Shown here: positions 52,507 through 61,117 of the stretch, piece after piece
Numbering within the stretch: position 1 is the first letter of the stretch
How the letters are laid out: each line of letters opens with the position of its first letter
Assembly (NCBI GenBank): GCA_964475415.1
Contig: CAYYWZ010000006.1
Coordinates: 33,157-97,156, forward strand
From: CALCMJ01 sp964475415
GTDB taxonomy: Bacteria > Bacteroidota > Bacteroidia > Chitinophagales > Saprospiraceae
Direction: 5' to 3'
DNA length: 64,000 nucleotides
The notes under the pieces: generated by a model
The model's input: only the letters and a program-made list of their open reading frames with translations
Database searches by the model: none
Told to the model about the DNA's origin: nothing
Program-made: the position numbers and the translations under genes

Positions 52507-52971
52507 ATGAAGAAGCATACTTTTAAGATAAGATGGCAAGATTTGGATGCTAACCGACATGTTGCTAATACCTCCTACATGTCACTTGGGATAGATATGA
52601 GGATGTTTTTGTTTGAATCCATAGGTCTGACACAGGCCTATTTCGAAGAACAACAGATAGGTCCAGTTATGCTCAGAGAAACTTATTTTTACCTTAAGGA
52701 AATCATGCCTTTCTCCGAAGTTACCATCAATCTCCAGTTAGTAGGTATCTCTGAGGATAAGCGTTTTATGAAGCTCAGACATGAGTATTACTCAGAAGGT
52801 GAACTAAGCGCAGTTTGCAACTTTTTATTTGTGATTTTTTCTTTAGAAAAAAGAAAAATGATTGTTGCCCCTGAACAGTTTCTAGAAGCAATGGAGCAAC
52901 TAGATAAAGCGGAAGACTATGGCCCTCTAACCAAAGATGAAATCAAAAAACCTTGGATCAACAAAAAATAA
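52507..52971 (+). CDS. Acyl-CoA thioesterase, hotdog fold (4HBT type)
   Basis: A 154-residue single hotdog-fold protein. The N-terminal FKIRWQDLDANRHVANTSYM is the 4-hydroxybenzoyl-CoA thioesterase type start, with the catalytic Asp in the usual 'D.D...H.NN..Y' pattern; here it reads DLDANRHVANTSY. The rest alternates strands (MLRETYFYLKEIMPFSEVTINLQL). It hydrolyses acyl-CoA, substrate unknown. The promoter puts the start site at the ATG, so translation is probably leaderless. Confidence 0.85.
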   Translation: MKKHTFKIRWQDLDANRHVANTSYMSLGIDMRMFLFESIGLTQAYFEEQQIGPVMLRETYFYLKEIMPFSEVTINLQLVGISEDKRFMKLRHEYYSEGELSAVCNFLFVIFSLEKRKMIVAPEQFLEAMEQLDKAEDYGPLTKDEIKKPWINKK

Positions 52972-53278
52972 ATTAATAAGAAAAATGATTATGGGGTGCC
53001 CCTCGTTCCTCGGGTCGCTGTCTTCCAGACTCCGTATACACTCGGTCCCTAGCTGTTCTCATAGGCTCTTCACGGACTTCTCACTACGTTCGTATCTTCT
53101 AGGTAGCTCACCCTGCCTCGTCATTTGCTGCTCATGCTCATTCCTTTAACTCCAAAGCAAAACATGCATTTGTTGATTTATATCTTTTTGAATTTATATT
53201 AATTTATAATTTAGACTTATAATTAAACCTTATTAGCTTTTCTTAGTCCTATATATTTTAAGATCTAAAACTAAAAAT
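52972..53278. repeat. GC-rich non-coding island, possible repeat element (core 52990-53150)
   Basis: This gap contains a ~160-bp block (about 52990-53150) whose base composition is close to half G+C, while the flanks are strongly AT-rich. It holds GGGGTGCCCC and several short mirror patterns such as CTCGTTCCTCGGG. No open frame makes sense in any reading direction. Its abrupt edges suggest an intergenic repeat of a family present elsewhere in the genome, but no second clear copy is in this window. It shares only TTCCAGACT with the MITE-like element core. Confidence 0.45.
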
Positions 53279-55078
53279 ATGAATTCTCACCTAATTCAAT
53301 TGGTAAGCCTTCTAGTCGTCTTATGCTCCAGCACAACACTTGATGCTCAGCTAAGCACTTTGTGGGGACCAGATGGTTTTGTCAAAATAGAAAACGGATC
53401 AGGAGGCTTTGATGCCGAATTAGATTCGGGTGATAGGTTTAGCCGAGATCATGATCAGGCGGGAGATATAAATGGAGATGGTATCATAGATCTAGTAATT
53501 GGTGCTCGTTCTGATGATGATGGACAAACTGATGCAGGTGCCATATATATTGTATTCATGAACAGCGACGGCTCAGTTCAGTCTAACCAAAAAATATCTA
53601 TGCTTGAAGGTGGATTTAACGAAAGCTTACTTGAAAATAATTTCTTTGGGTATGGTGTTGCGGGTATAGGTGATTACGACGGAGATGATATTCCGGACAT
53701 TGCTGTGTCTGCACCAGCTACAGCAAATAGAGCTATCTATATCATTCACCTAAACAGTGATGGAACAGTAAAAAACTATGTCAAAAATTCTAATATCATT
53801 GCACAAGGACTAAGCGCTATCGGAGATATCAATAATGATGGAAGAATCGACTTAGTTGCCTGCAATCCTAATTCTAATACTGGCGGAACTGCTCGAGGTT
53901 CTATAGATATTCTATTCCTAGATAATACATCTCAAGTAATCGCCGATCGAACGGTAACTATCGGGTCTGGAAATGGTGGCTTTGGACAAGGCTTAGAAGA
54001 TAATGATAGATTTGGAGGAAGAGAGGTTGCCATGCTTGGAGATCTAGATGATGATGGTACTCAAGAAATGGCCGTCGGTGCTTTTATGTCAGATGGAGGT
54101 AAAGGAGCTATTTGGATGCTGTCCTTAGACAGCAATACCTATAATGTAGTATCGAAGCTTAAGATTACAGAGGGGCTCGGTGGTTTTTCTGATGAACTGA
54201 CGACTGGCGCTAATCCCAATGGAACATCTGGTGCGAGTTTTGGTCATGCCTTATGTAGAGTAGGAGACCTGAATGGAGATGGAGTTCCCGACCTGATGAC
54301 AGGTGCTAATCAACAAAATGAAGGATGGGGATATATTTTATATCTGAATGCTGATAAGACTGTAAAAACCTTTACACGGATAAACAATATGGATGGTGGA
54401 TTTGGATTAGTTTTAGGATCAGAAGAAAGATTTTCTCGTTCCATTTCTTTTGTCGGTGATCTTAGAGGTGATGGAACTGTTGCTGTCAATTATGGAGGAG
54501 GAGCAGGTGGAACTGGTACTTTATACCTATTGTTTTTTAAACCTTGCAACTTTATCCAAGAGGCTGGTTTTAATCGTTGGGCTGGAGGTGATGTCCTGTT
54601 TACAAATTGGAATCATAATATGCAAATGCTTACAGGTGATTCATTGACACTAGAACAATGTACCTTCAAAGCTTTCGAAACAGACGCAGCTTATATGACC
54701 TATAATTTCAATGATGGAAGATGCATATGCATGGACTCAACTGCTACCCTAGCTAATAGTACAGAGCTGAGTACAGCATTTACAAATCAATGTTATGGTG
54801 GTGCAATATCTACTAGTACTTTTGATCTTGATAATAGGTATAATACCATTATTTACCCTAATCCGACTCACTCAGAAATAATTGTAAAAACGGATAACAA
54901 ACGTTTTAGGAAAGATGATAGTATACAACTTTATTCTATCCTAGGAAAACAATTTTACTCAGGAACCATAAACGATCAGGAGACCAAGTTAGACTTATCT
55001 AATTATCCTAATGGTACCTATATTTTACATACCACTATAAATGGAATATCTAAGTCTTTTAAAATTTTTAAGGAATAA
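53279..55078 (+). CDS. FG-GAP/integrin-like repeat T9SS protein
   Basis: A 599-residue secreted protein with a signal peptide (LIQLVSLLVVLCSSTTLDAQ). From residue ~50 to ~420 it carries about six FG-GAP repeats with calcium-binding-like loops: DINGDGIIDLVIGA, IGDYDGDDIPDIAVSA, IGDINNDGRIDLVACN, LGDLDDDGTQEMAVGA and VGDLNGDGVPDLMTGA. A Cys-containing segment and a type A T9SS sorting domain (IYPNPTHSEIIVK) end it. The repeats form a beta-propeller, probably a surface adhesion or binding protein. Confidence 0.92.
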   Translation: MNSHLIQLVSLLVVLCSSTTLDAQLSTLWGPDGFVKIENGSGGFDAELDSGDRFSRDHDQAGDINGDGIIDLVIGARSDDDGQTDAGAIYIVFMNSDGSVQSNQKISMLEGGFNESLLENNFFGYGVAGIGDYDGDDIPDIAVSAPATANRAIYIIHLNSDGTVKNYVKNSNIIAQGLSAIGDINNDGRIDLVACNPNSNTGGTARGSIDILFLDNTSQVIADRTVTIGSGNGGFGQGLEDNDRFGGREVAMLGDLDDDGTQEMAVGAFMSDGGKGAIWMLSLDSNTYNVVSKLKITEGLGGFSDELTTGANPNGTSGASFGHALCRVGDLNGDGVPDLMTGANQQNEGWGYILYLNADKTVKTFTRINNMDGGFGLVLGSEERFSRSISFVGDLRGDGTVAVNYGGGAGGTGTLYLLFFKPCNFIQEAGFNRWAGGDVLFTNWNHNMQMLTGDSLTLEQCTFKAFETDAAYMTYNFNDGRCICMDSTATLANSTELSTAFTNQCYGGAISTSTFDLDNRYNTIIYPNPTHSEIIVKTDNKRFRKDDSIQLYSILGKQFYSGTINDQETKLDLSNYPNGTYILHTTINGISKSFKIFKE

Positions 55079-55111
55079 GTAGAATGATAGAGTAATATAC
55101 TAAGTAAATAC

Positions 55112-55424
55112 TCAGTTACCCATTGCCTTATTTACTGCAGCACTTCTAGAATTGACATCTAACTTAGTAAAGATTCGTATGATATGTGTCTTGATTGTGT
55201 TTGTAGAGACATATAAGGCTTCTGCAATATCGTTGTTCTTTTTTTCCTTGCCATATATAATTAAGGACGGCATGTTCTTTAACAGTAAGTTTTATAGTCA
55301 AGCGATTATTTAGTATCTCTCGAGTTGGTAGTTCTAGATTTGAATTCGTTGATGCTCTAGCCAAGGCTATCAGTACCGCAGGTTTAATATCTTTCTCCTT
55401 GAATGGTTTTAGGATAAAATTTGT
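55112..55424 (-). pseudogene. LuxR-type response-regulator remnant with frameshift
   Basis: On the minus strand, TNFILKPFKEKDIKPAVLIALARA is the end of a receiver domain, followed by LTVKEHAVLNYIWQGK, the start of a LuxR helix-turn-helix. The frame breaks in a run of seven A. The next frame continues NNDIAEALYVSTNTIKTHIIRIF and ends AAVNKAMGN at the stop 55112-55114, so the helix-turn-helix is complete if the shift is ignored. Upstream of 55424 a stop lies directly before the receiver remnant. The N-terminal receiver with its phospho-Asp is missing or unreadable. Most likely a pseudogene. Confidence 0.7.
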
Positions 55425-55827
55425 TTATAATGAGTAAGTTTTTTATTTCTTTCATCACTACTAAACAATTACAATCGTACAAATAAAAATAGACCATAGG
55501 TGCTTATTCTGACATTTGTACTGAGCGTATTAAAAAGCCTAAAGTTATCGGGATGAATAATTAGAATTGTCATCATTTTCGATGATATGTTCACAAAGTA
55601 TAGGGCTTCTATTCTTACCACCTAAATTTCATTTTCCGTATCTTCCTTATAATACCTTAAAAAAATCTAAAAATAAATCTTGTTCTTTTCTATTTAAGCG
55701 ATAGCATTAGCTGTTTTTCTTCTACTTATAAAGTAGGTTCTATACAAACATTGTCTGAATCAGGATTTGGAGGATTTAAAGATTTTCTGGATTGTAATAT
55801 CTCATAAAATCACGAAATAGTCTCCCC
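55425..55827. other. Intergenic region, possible further decay of the regulator gene
   Basis: No open frame of note. On the minus strand a 35-codon frame starting MMTILIIHPDNFRLF near 55581 looks like the start of a receiver domain without its acidic pocket, so the decayed response regulator may reach this far. This is a weak reading. Confidence 0.3.
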
Positions 55828-56394
55828 CTATGGCATCCGCTTAGTAATCATTCTTATCTGTCCCATATGGTTTGCCTGATGTTCCATGACGTGGTACCAG
55901 GCCCAGTGGTTATTCATACTACTGCCCTTAACCATAGATTCGAACCATTTGTCATCTTTGGTCTTAAGAAGGCGTAAGGTTTCCGCTCTCACTTCGTCCC
56001 ATATTTCTAAATAATAAGAGATAGGCTTTCCTACTAGTTGCTCTCTACCATTATCTCCCAGTGATTGTGCAACATCCCATTGCTTACTTTCTTCTCTGTT
56101 CAGTCCTCTATTCTCAAAAGTGTATACTTGATAATATTTTTCTGTTGCAGCGAGGTGGAGAATTAATGCGCCTATTCTATTGGCTTGGTCATCCAATAAG
56201 AAATCTGTTTCTTCTTGCGATAGATTGACAACACTTCTTGTTACTCTTTCTTTAAGATCTTCTAACATCATAACCGTAGATCCGATCTGTGGAGCATATC
56301 CTTTTTTAGCTTTGATAATTTCTTGGCTGTTTGCATTAATATTAAGCAAAGACAGTAATATCAAGGAGAGAAATAATTTCAGGGTAGTTCGCAT
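55828..56394 (-). CDS. DinB-like (DinB_2) exported protein
   Basis: About 188 residues with a signal peptide (LKLFLSLILLSLLNINANSQ) followed by a DinB-type four-helix bundle. Three metal-ligand histidines of the fold are visible: LHLAATEKYY in the middle and HVMEHQANHMGQIR near the end. In other bacteria DinB/YfiT-like proteins act as thiol-dependent transferases or hydrolases; the exported form here is unassigned. The open frame begins at 56415; the ATG at 56394 starts directly with MRTTLKLFL and is preferred. Confidence 0.85.
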   Translation of the reverse strand: MRTTLKLFLSLILLSLLNINANSQEIIKAKKGYAPQIGSTVMMLEDLKERVTRSVVNLSQEETDFLLDDQANRIGALILHLAATEKYYQVYTFENRGLNREESKQWDVAQSLGDNGREQLVGKPISYYLEIWDEVRAETLRLLKTKDDKWFESMVKGSSMNNHWAWYHVMEHQANHMGQIRMITKRMP

Positions 56395-56534
56395 AGTAGT
56401 ATTTTTTTGTTTCATTTAATCTATTAGGAGTTATTATTAGTTAACGGCAATCTAACAGAACAATTATAAAAGATAAGAATTCATTTGCAAACTTATCAGT
56501 GACGTTACATCCTTTGACATAATAATAGAATCCC

Positions 56535-57710
56535 CTATTCCTCTGCTCTACTCAGGAAAAACAATCCTAATACTGGACCTAAAGCTAGTAGCATGAATAT
56601 GTAATTATTTGAATGACAGGTATGAAACAACCAACTTATTAACTGTATACTGATAATAGTAATACTGAATCCGATACAGTTTACAATTGTAAGGGCTGTT
56701 CCTTTGATCTCAGCCTTAGCGTTATTAGCGACCATAGTAGAAAATAAGGGTGAATCCATAATCACTACCATCCCCCAGAAAATCATAAACAATAAGAATG
56801 GAATTTCACCTACTCCGCTAATCATCAAGGGTAAAGCGAGACAACAAAGACAAGAAGATAGCAAAGCCATCATGGCTGTTTTCTTTATGCCCAAATTCTG
56901 AGAAAGATATCCTCCTATTACGCAGGCTACACTTCCAGCGCCTATAATTGCAAAGGAGGCGAGAGAAATACTAAACATCATTCCATCTTCCTTTAACCCA
57001 TAATAGGAGGCAAGGATCGCAGGAACAAATGCCCAAAAAGAATACAGCTCCCACATATGCCCAAAATAACCAAAGGCTGCAGATCTGAATTTAGCATTCT
57101 TGAACACACTAAAAAAACAAGTAAAGTTTACTTCCAATCCTTTCTTTCTGTAAGGACCATCTCCAACAAAAAACTTCATCATCAATCCTCCTATTATTGC
57201 TAAGGTAGAGGTAGAAATAATTACAGACTTCCAAGGAAGAGTGGAAGTTACATCCTTAAGCAAGTGTGGAAAAGCAGTTCCTAAAACCAAAGCCCCTACT
57301 AGATAACCTAAAGACTTGCCTAATCCTTTATCATAGTAATCAGCAGCAATTTTCATCCCTACAGGATATATCCCCGCAAGAAAAAACCCAGTAAGAAACC
57401 TTATCGCAATAAGACTTGTGAAGGTATTACCATTAAAAACAATAGTTAAGTTTATAAGCGCACCAGAGGCTCCACAAAAAAGAAAAATCTTAGAAGGAGA
57501 AAATCTATCCGTAATGGTAAATATTGCAAATACTAAGGTCCCAATAATAAAACCAAACTGTACAACAGAAGTAAGCGTCCCGACTACCTCTGTTCCTAAG
57601 CCAAAGTCTCGAATCAAATCTCCGATTACAGCATTGCCTACAAACCATAAACTCGTACAGCAAAACTGAGAAAAGACGATAATAGGTAATATACTTTTTG
57701 ATATGTTCAA
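56535..57710 (-). CDS. Major facilitator superfamily transporter
   Basis: A 391-residue protein with twelve hydrophobic spans. Typical MFS features are the conserved loop after span 2, the RFLTGFFLAGIYPVGMKIAADYY motif in span 4/5 and a symmetric second half starting near residue 205. The 'RFLTGFFLAG' and 'GYLSQNLGIKKTAM' stretches fit the CynX/NarK-type MFS. The substrate cannot be told. The start is TTG at 57710, the only candidate before the first span. Single gene on the minus strand. Confidence 0.88.
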   Translation of the reverse strand: MNISKSILPIIVFSQFCCTSLWFVGNAVIGDLIRDFGLGTEVVGTLTSVVQFGFIIGTLVFAIFTITDRFSPSKIFLFCGASGALINLTIVFNGNTFTSLIAIRFLTGFFLAGIYPVGMKIAADYYDKGLGKSLGYLVGALVLGTAFPHLLKDVTSTLPWKSVIISTSTLAIIGGLMMKFFVGDGPYRKKGLEVNFTCFFSVFKNAKFRSAAFGYFGHMWELYSFWAFVPAILASYYGLKEDGMMFSISLASFAIIGAGSVACVIGGYLSQNLGIKKTAMMALLSSCLCCLALPLMISGVGEIPFLLFMIFWGMVVIMDSPLFSTMVANNAKAEIKGTALTIVNCIGFSITIISIQLISWLFHTCHSNNYIFMLLALGPVLGLFFLSRAEE

Positions 57711-57906
57711 TAGCCTAATTTAGATCCACAAAGTATAAAAAGCAATATTCAATTTTTGTCTTGCAATAATATATTTCTGAAATCTCAATTTATAATATGA
57801 TCTCATATAGCGCATATACTATTACAACTATTTTCACCCATATGGGTGTACAAGGATCAAGCTATATAAGACAACTTTGTGCTATTATTAAACTAATAAT
57901 ATTACT

Positions 57907-60135
57907 ATGTATCCATATTTCTACAAAACAATCTTTCTATTCCTTATTACAAGTTCTCTAACAGCTCAAGGTCTTATGGTCAGTCAGATAGACCACATAG
58001 GTCAGTCTATCTACGATATAGAAGTACTACCTTCAGGCGAAGTCTGGGCTACTGGTCAGAACAAAATCCTTTACTCTAGCAACCAAGGAAATAATTGGAT
58101 CGAGATAGATTTCTTTGATATCCACAATACACTAGAACATATTGCCCCCTTTAGCGATCAACACTTTCTCGTAGCAGGAGATGGTGTATATATCACGTAT
58201 GATCAAGGTGAAAATTGGGAGCAAGTAGATGATCTTTATAGTATTACTTCTAAAGAAAATTTCGGAGAAACTATTTTCCTGAATTCAAAAGATAATGGCA
58301 TTTTTAAATCATTGGATGCTGGCCTGAGTTGGAGTTCTATTTCACCAGAGGACTACTCGCCCGCTACTGGAGCTATGAGTTTCATTTCAGAAACTATTGG
58401 TTTTGTATCCCATCCAGATGGGCATTTACTCAAAACTACAAATGGTGGCGAAAGCTGGAATACTGTAACTCCAACTCCCTTCGATGAAGAGATCGAATTG
58501 ATTGCCTTCAAAAATGAAATGGAGGGCATGATCAAGGCATCAGATATTTTGTACCAAACCTTAGACGGAGGGAATTCTTGGGTTCAATTTTTAGATGGTG
58601 CAAGCCAAACAAGAAATCTATTTGCTACTGATAGTGGCTTTTATGATATCAGTGGTTCTAGAGTCAGAGTATTGCAAGGCATAGAAGAATGGGAATATCT
58701 TACTAATGATGATATAAATGATATAGATTATTCACTGGACTATGAAGAAGTAGAAGGTACGCAATATATAACTGGCAATGGCATGGTTCTAAGAAAGGAA
58801 TTACCTCAAGAACTAGAACAATGGGTGGATCTAACACCAGGTCCTAATAATGGTTTCGAGCGTATGTCAATTAATGACGGCAATATATTTATTACTGGTA
58901 ACCAAAGATTTCAATACTCTTCTGATAATGGTAATAATTTCATCCAAGGAAAGGTTTCTGGATTTTCTCAAGATAGAGAGGTATTCATAGATAGCAACGG
59001 TGATCTATACACTTGTGATATTCAAGTAAGAAGATCTGCTAATAATGGTCAAGACTGGGAATACATAACCCAAGGATCATCCTTACATAAATTATCAGAT
59101 AACAGATTGCTTATGGGTAGCAGTAGTTCTTTGGTGTCATCCTCTGACTTTGGTCTTACTTTAGACACTATTATTAAAATCCCTCACCCTATAAGAGACG
59201 TATATTTCTATGATGATGACTTTGGGTGGTTAACAACAAACTCTGTAAATTCCTACAGAAGCTTTGATGGAGGAAATTCTTGGGAGGAGATCGTACAAGA
59301 TTTTAGATCTCCAGATGAAATACAATTTGTTTCAAAGGAAGTTGGTTTCGGGATTAATGATTTTAGTAGTTTTCTTTTTAAGACAACAAATCAAGGTACA
59401 GATTGGGAACAAATAAACTTGGTAGATATGGGTGTAAACATCCGACTTACAAGTTTAATTTTTATAGATGAAAATAATGGATTCATTAGCGGCGAAGTGA
59501 GCAACTCCCCTGCCGGCATCATCTATAGAACTAAAGATGGAGGAGCAAGCTGGACAGAATTCCAATTAGGATATGACGTTATTCATGATCTTACTTTTAA
59601 TGCAGAGCAAGATATATTGTGGGCAGTAGGTTCTAGTGGCCAATTATATAAGTATTCTGGATGTACTGATCTAGAGCCTACCCTATCACTTGATGATAAT
59701 AGATTAACATGTAACGAAAGTTCTAGCAATTACAAATGGTATTTGAATGAAAGTTTTTACAAGGCTACATCAGAACCATTTATAGACTTAGTAGAAGAAG
59801 GTAACTATACCGTGTATATAACTGGAGATAATGATTGTACTAGTTCATCGTCGGAGTTGGTGAACTTCAGTAATACAACCAGTACTCAATTAAATAATTT
59901 AGGTCGTTCCATAAGGCTCTTTCCCAATCCTGTAGTAGATGGTAGTTGTCAAATAGATATAAACAATTTTGACCACCCACAGCTAATATTGTATGGACCA
60001 AACGGTCAACAGATCAATGTCAAATTGTATCAGGAAGATGGAATTGCCTATTTAGATGATCTTGTAAAAGGCATCTACATTCTGAGGCTAGAGGATCAAA
60101 AGTCTTTTGCAAATATTAAGATAATTGTATTGTAA
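57907..60135 (+). CDS. BNR/Asp-box (YCF48-like) repeat T9SS protein
   Basis: A 742-residue secreted protein with a signal peptide (FLFLITSSLTAQ). It has at least nine Asp-box repeats of the kind SNQGNNW, YDQGENW, TNGGESW, LDGGNSW, SDNGNNF, ANNGQDW, FDGGNSW, TNQGTDW and KDGGASW spread over residues ~50-570. This is the pattern of YCF48/sialidase-like beta-propellers. A Cys-containing segment with NGDNDCT and a T9SS type A sorting domain (LFPNPVVDGS) end it. It is expected at the cell surface; ligand unknown. Confidence 0.9.
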   Translation: MYPYFYKTIFLFLITSSLTAQGLMVSQIDHIGQSIYDIEVLPSGEVWATGQNKILYSSNQGNNWIEIDFFDIHNTLEHIAPFSDQHFLVAGDGVYITYDQGENWEQVDDLYSITSKENFGETIFLNSKDNGIFKSLDAGLSWSSISPEDYSPATGAMSFISETIGFVSHPDGHLLKTTNGGESWNTVTPTPFDEEIELIAFKNEMEGMIKASDILYQTLDGGNSWVQFLDGASQTRNLFATDSGFYDISGSRVRVLQGIEEWEYLTNDDINDIDYSLDYEEVEGTQYITGNGMVLRKELPQELEQWVDLTPGPNNGFERMSINDGNIFITGNQRFQYSSDNGNNFIQGKVSGFSQDREVFIDSNGDLYTCDIQVRRSANNGQDWEYITQGSSLHKLSDNRLLMGSSSSLVSSSDFGLTLDTIIKIPHPIRDVYFYDDDFGWLTTNSVNSYRSFDGGNSWEEIVQDFRSPDEIQFVSKEVGFGINDFSSFLFKTTNQGTDWEQINLVDMGVNIRLTSLIFIDENNGFISGEVSNSPAGIIYRTKDGGASWTEFQLGYDVIHDLTFNAEQDILWAVGSSGQLYKYSGCTDLEPTLSLDDNRLTCNESSSNYKWYLNESFYKATSEPFIDLVEEGNYTVYITGDNDCTSSSSELVNFSNTTSTQLNNLGRSIRLFPNPVVDGSCQIDINNFDHPQLILYGPNGQQINVKLYQEDGIAYLDDLVKGIYILRLEDQKSFANIKIIVL

Positions 60136-60139
60136 AAAA

Positions 60140-60182
60140 AATGAAGGTGGTTTACTATGGCATTCCACTTTCATTTTTTTTC
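60140..60182 (+). terminator. Rho-independent terminator after the BNR protein gene
   Basis: AATGAAGGTGG and CCACTTTCATT form an 11-bp stem (one G-U pair) with a 14-nt loop, followed by a T-run. Confidence 0.88.
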
Positions 60183-60226
60183 GAATTTGACTAACAATGG
60201 TGCAGCTGAGGCTTTTCAGCTTAATT

Positions 60227-60289
60227 TTGTAACAGAATAAGGGTAATTTTTGATAATTCTTGTAACAAAATAAGGGTAATTTCTAATAA
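60227..60289. repeat. Short tandem direct repeat (two copies)
   Basis: TTGTAACAGAATAAGGGTAA at 60227 recurs as TTGTAACAAAATAAGGGTAA at 60260, a 33-bp period, with similar T/A-rich spacers. Only two copies exist, so it is not a CRISPR array. Confidence 0.6.
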
Positions 60290-60361
60290 CAACGATATAT
60301 GTTACTGTAAAAACTTACCATAAATATCCACCAATGACTTATTAAATCCCCTAAAAAAATA

Positions 60362-60970
60362 CTACTCCGCTATGGTTCTGAATGTCAAGTTGATTCTAGG
60401 TCGACTTACTTTCTTGGTTTTTGGAAGTTGATGCTGCCAGTAAGATTGTGTACTTCCCTTCATGAGCAGTAAACTGCCAGTATTCAGCTGGATAGAGATT
60501 TTTTCTTTTGTGTTTCTATGTCTAAAATCGAAACGTCTAGATGCACCTAAACTTACTGAAGCTATAGTACCCTCCTTCTTAAGCTCTTTCTCATTGTCAC
60601 TATGCCAGCCCATTCCTTCTTCCCCATGCTTGTAAAGATTAAGCAAACAAGAATTATAGGTCTCTCCAGAATATTGCTCAATATCTTCTTTTAATTGTTT
60701 TAAGGATTCTGTCCAAGGTAATGCCACCTTTTTGCTTCCTGCGTACTGATATGTATAAGGCTTGTCACCGTACCACGCTACCTGTCGCTTAGTAACTATT
60801 CTTTTGCCGAACATAATATTGACATCGTGCTGCCATGGTATTTCTCGGTCCAAAACTTCAAAAGTCTTATAAGCTTGTTCCTCACTTAGAAAATTGTCAA
60901 CATAATACACCTCTCCATCTCTGGTCAGGTAATTATATTTTTCGTTTTTCACTAAATTAAAAAGCATCAC
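60362..60970 (-). CDS. AlkB-like Fe(II)/2-oxoglutarate dioxygenase
   Basis: A 202-residue AlkB-family repair dioxygenase. The iron triad is His123 and Asp125 in GWHSDNEKEL and His180 in YWQHQLPKT. The 2-oxoglutarate-binding arginines are Arg192 and Arg198 in RPRINLTFR, and LNLYKHGEEGMGWHSD is typical. It removes alkyl groups from damaged nucleic acid. Family members without the N-terminal extension, like this one, are close to ALKBH2/3. Its promoter has a perfect palindrome in the spacer, listed separately. Confidence 0.92.
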   Translation of the reverse strand: MMLFNLVKNEKYNYLTRDGEVYYVDNFLSEEQAYKTFEVLDREIPWQHDVNIMFGKRIVTKRQVAWYGDKPYTYQYAGSKKVALPWTESLKQLKEDIEQYSGETYNSCLLNLYKHGEEGMGWHSDNEKELKKEGTIASVSLGASRRFDFRHRNTKEKISIQLNTGSLLLMKGSTQSYWQHQLPKTKKVSRPRINLTFRTIAE

Positions 60971-60984
60971 CTTATCGTTTTTTT

Positions 60985-61013
60985 TAAAGATAGATTGTGA
61001 TCACAATATGCAA
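60985..61013 (-). promoter_or_regulatory. AlkB-like gene promoter with palindromic operator in the spacer
   Basis: On the minus strand TTG (61011-61013), 18 nt, then TATCTTTA (60985-60992, TAnnTTTG with A at the last base) form the promoter. Within the 18-nt spacer is ATTGTGATCACAAT (60994-61007), a perfect 14-bp palindrome made of two TGTGA-type halves without a gap. A dimeric repressor bound here would block RNA polymerase. The transcript would start near 60978. Confidence 0.65.
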
Positions 61014-61062
61014 GCATAACAAGCAAAGATTAGATATGTTGTCAAGTATTTTATTTGATACT

Positions 61063-61096
61063 AAAAAAGGACTGACCTCTTACGAAGTCAGCCCTT
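61063..61096 (-). terminator. Rho-independent terminator of the M43 protease gene
   Basis: On the minus strand AAGGGCTGAC and GTCAGTCCTT form a 10-bp stem with one G-U pair and a 10-nt loop, followed by a T-run. It lies between the protease stop codon and the upstream region of the AlkB-like gene. Confidence 0.85.
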
Positions 61097-61117
61097 GTAA
61101 AATCTAATTTGAATATT

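Noticed and set aside
52937..53149. A 70-codon frame across the GC-rich island.
   Set aside because: It overlaps the end of the thioesterase gene and encodes Ser/Cys/Leu-rich nonsense typical of non-coding DNA.
60227..60289. Two regular direct repeats that might suggest a CRISPR array.
   Set aside because: Only two copies, AT-rich, no true spacer and no cas genes.
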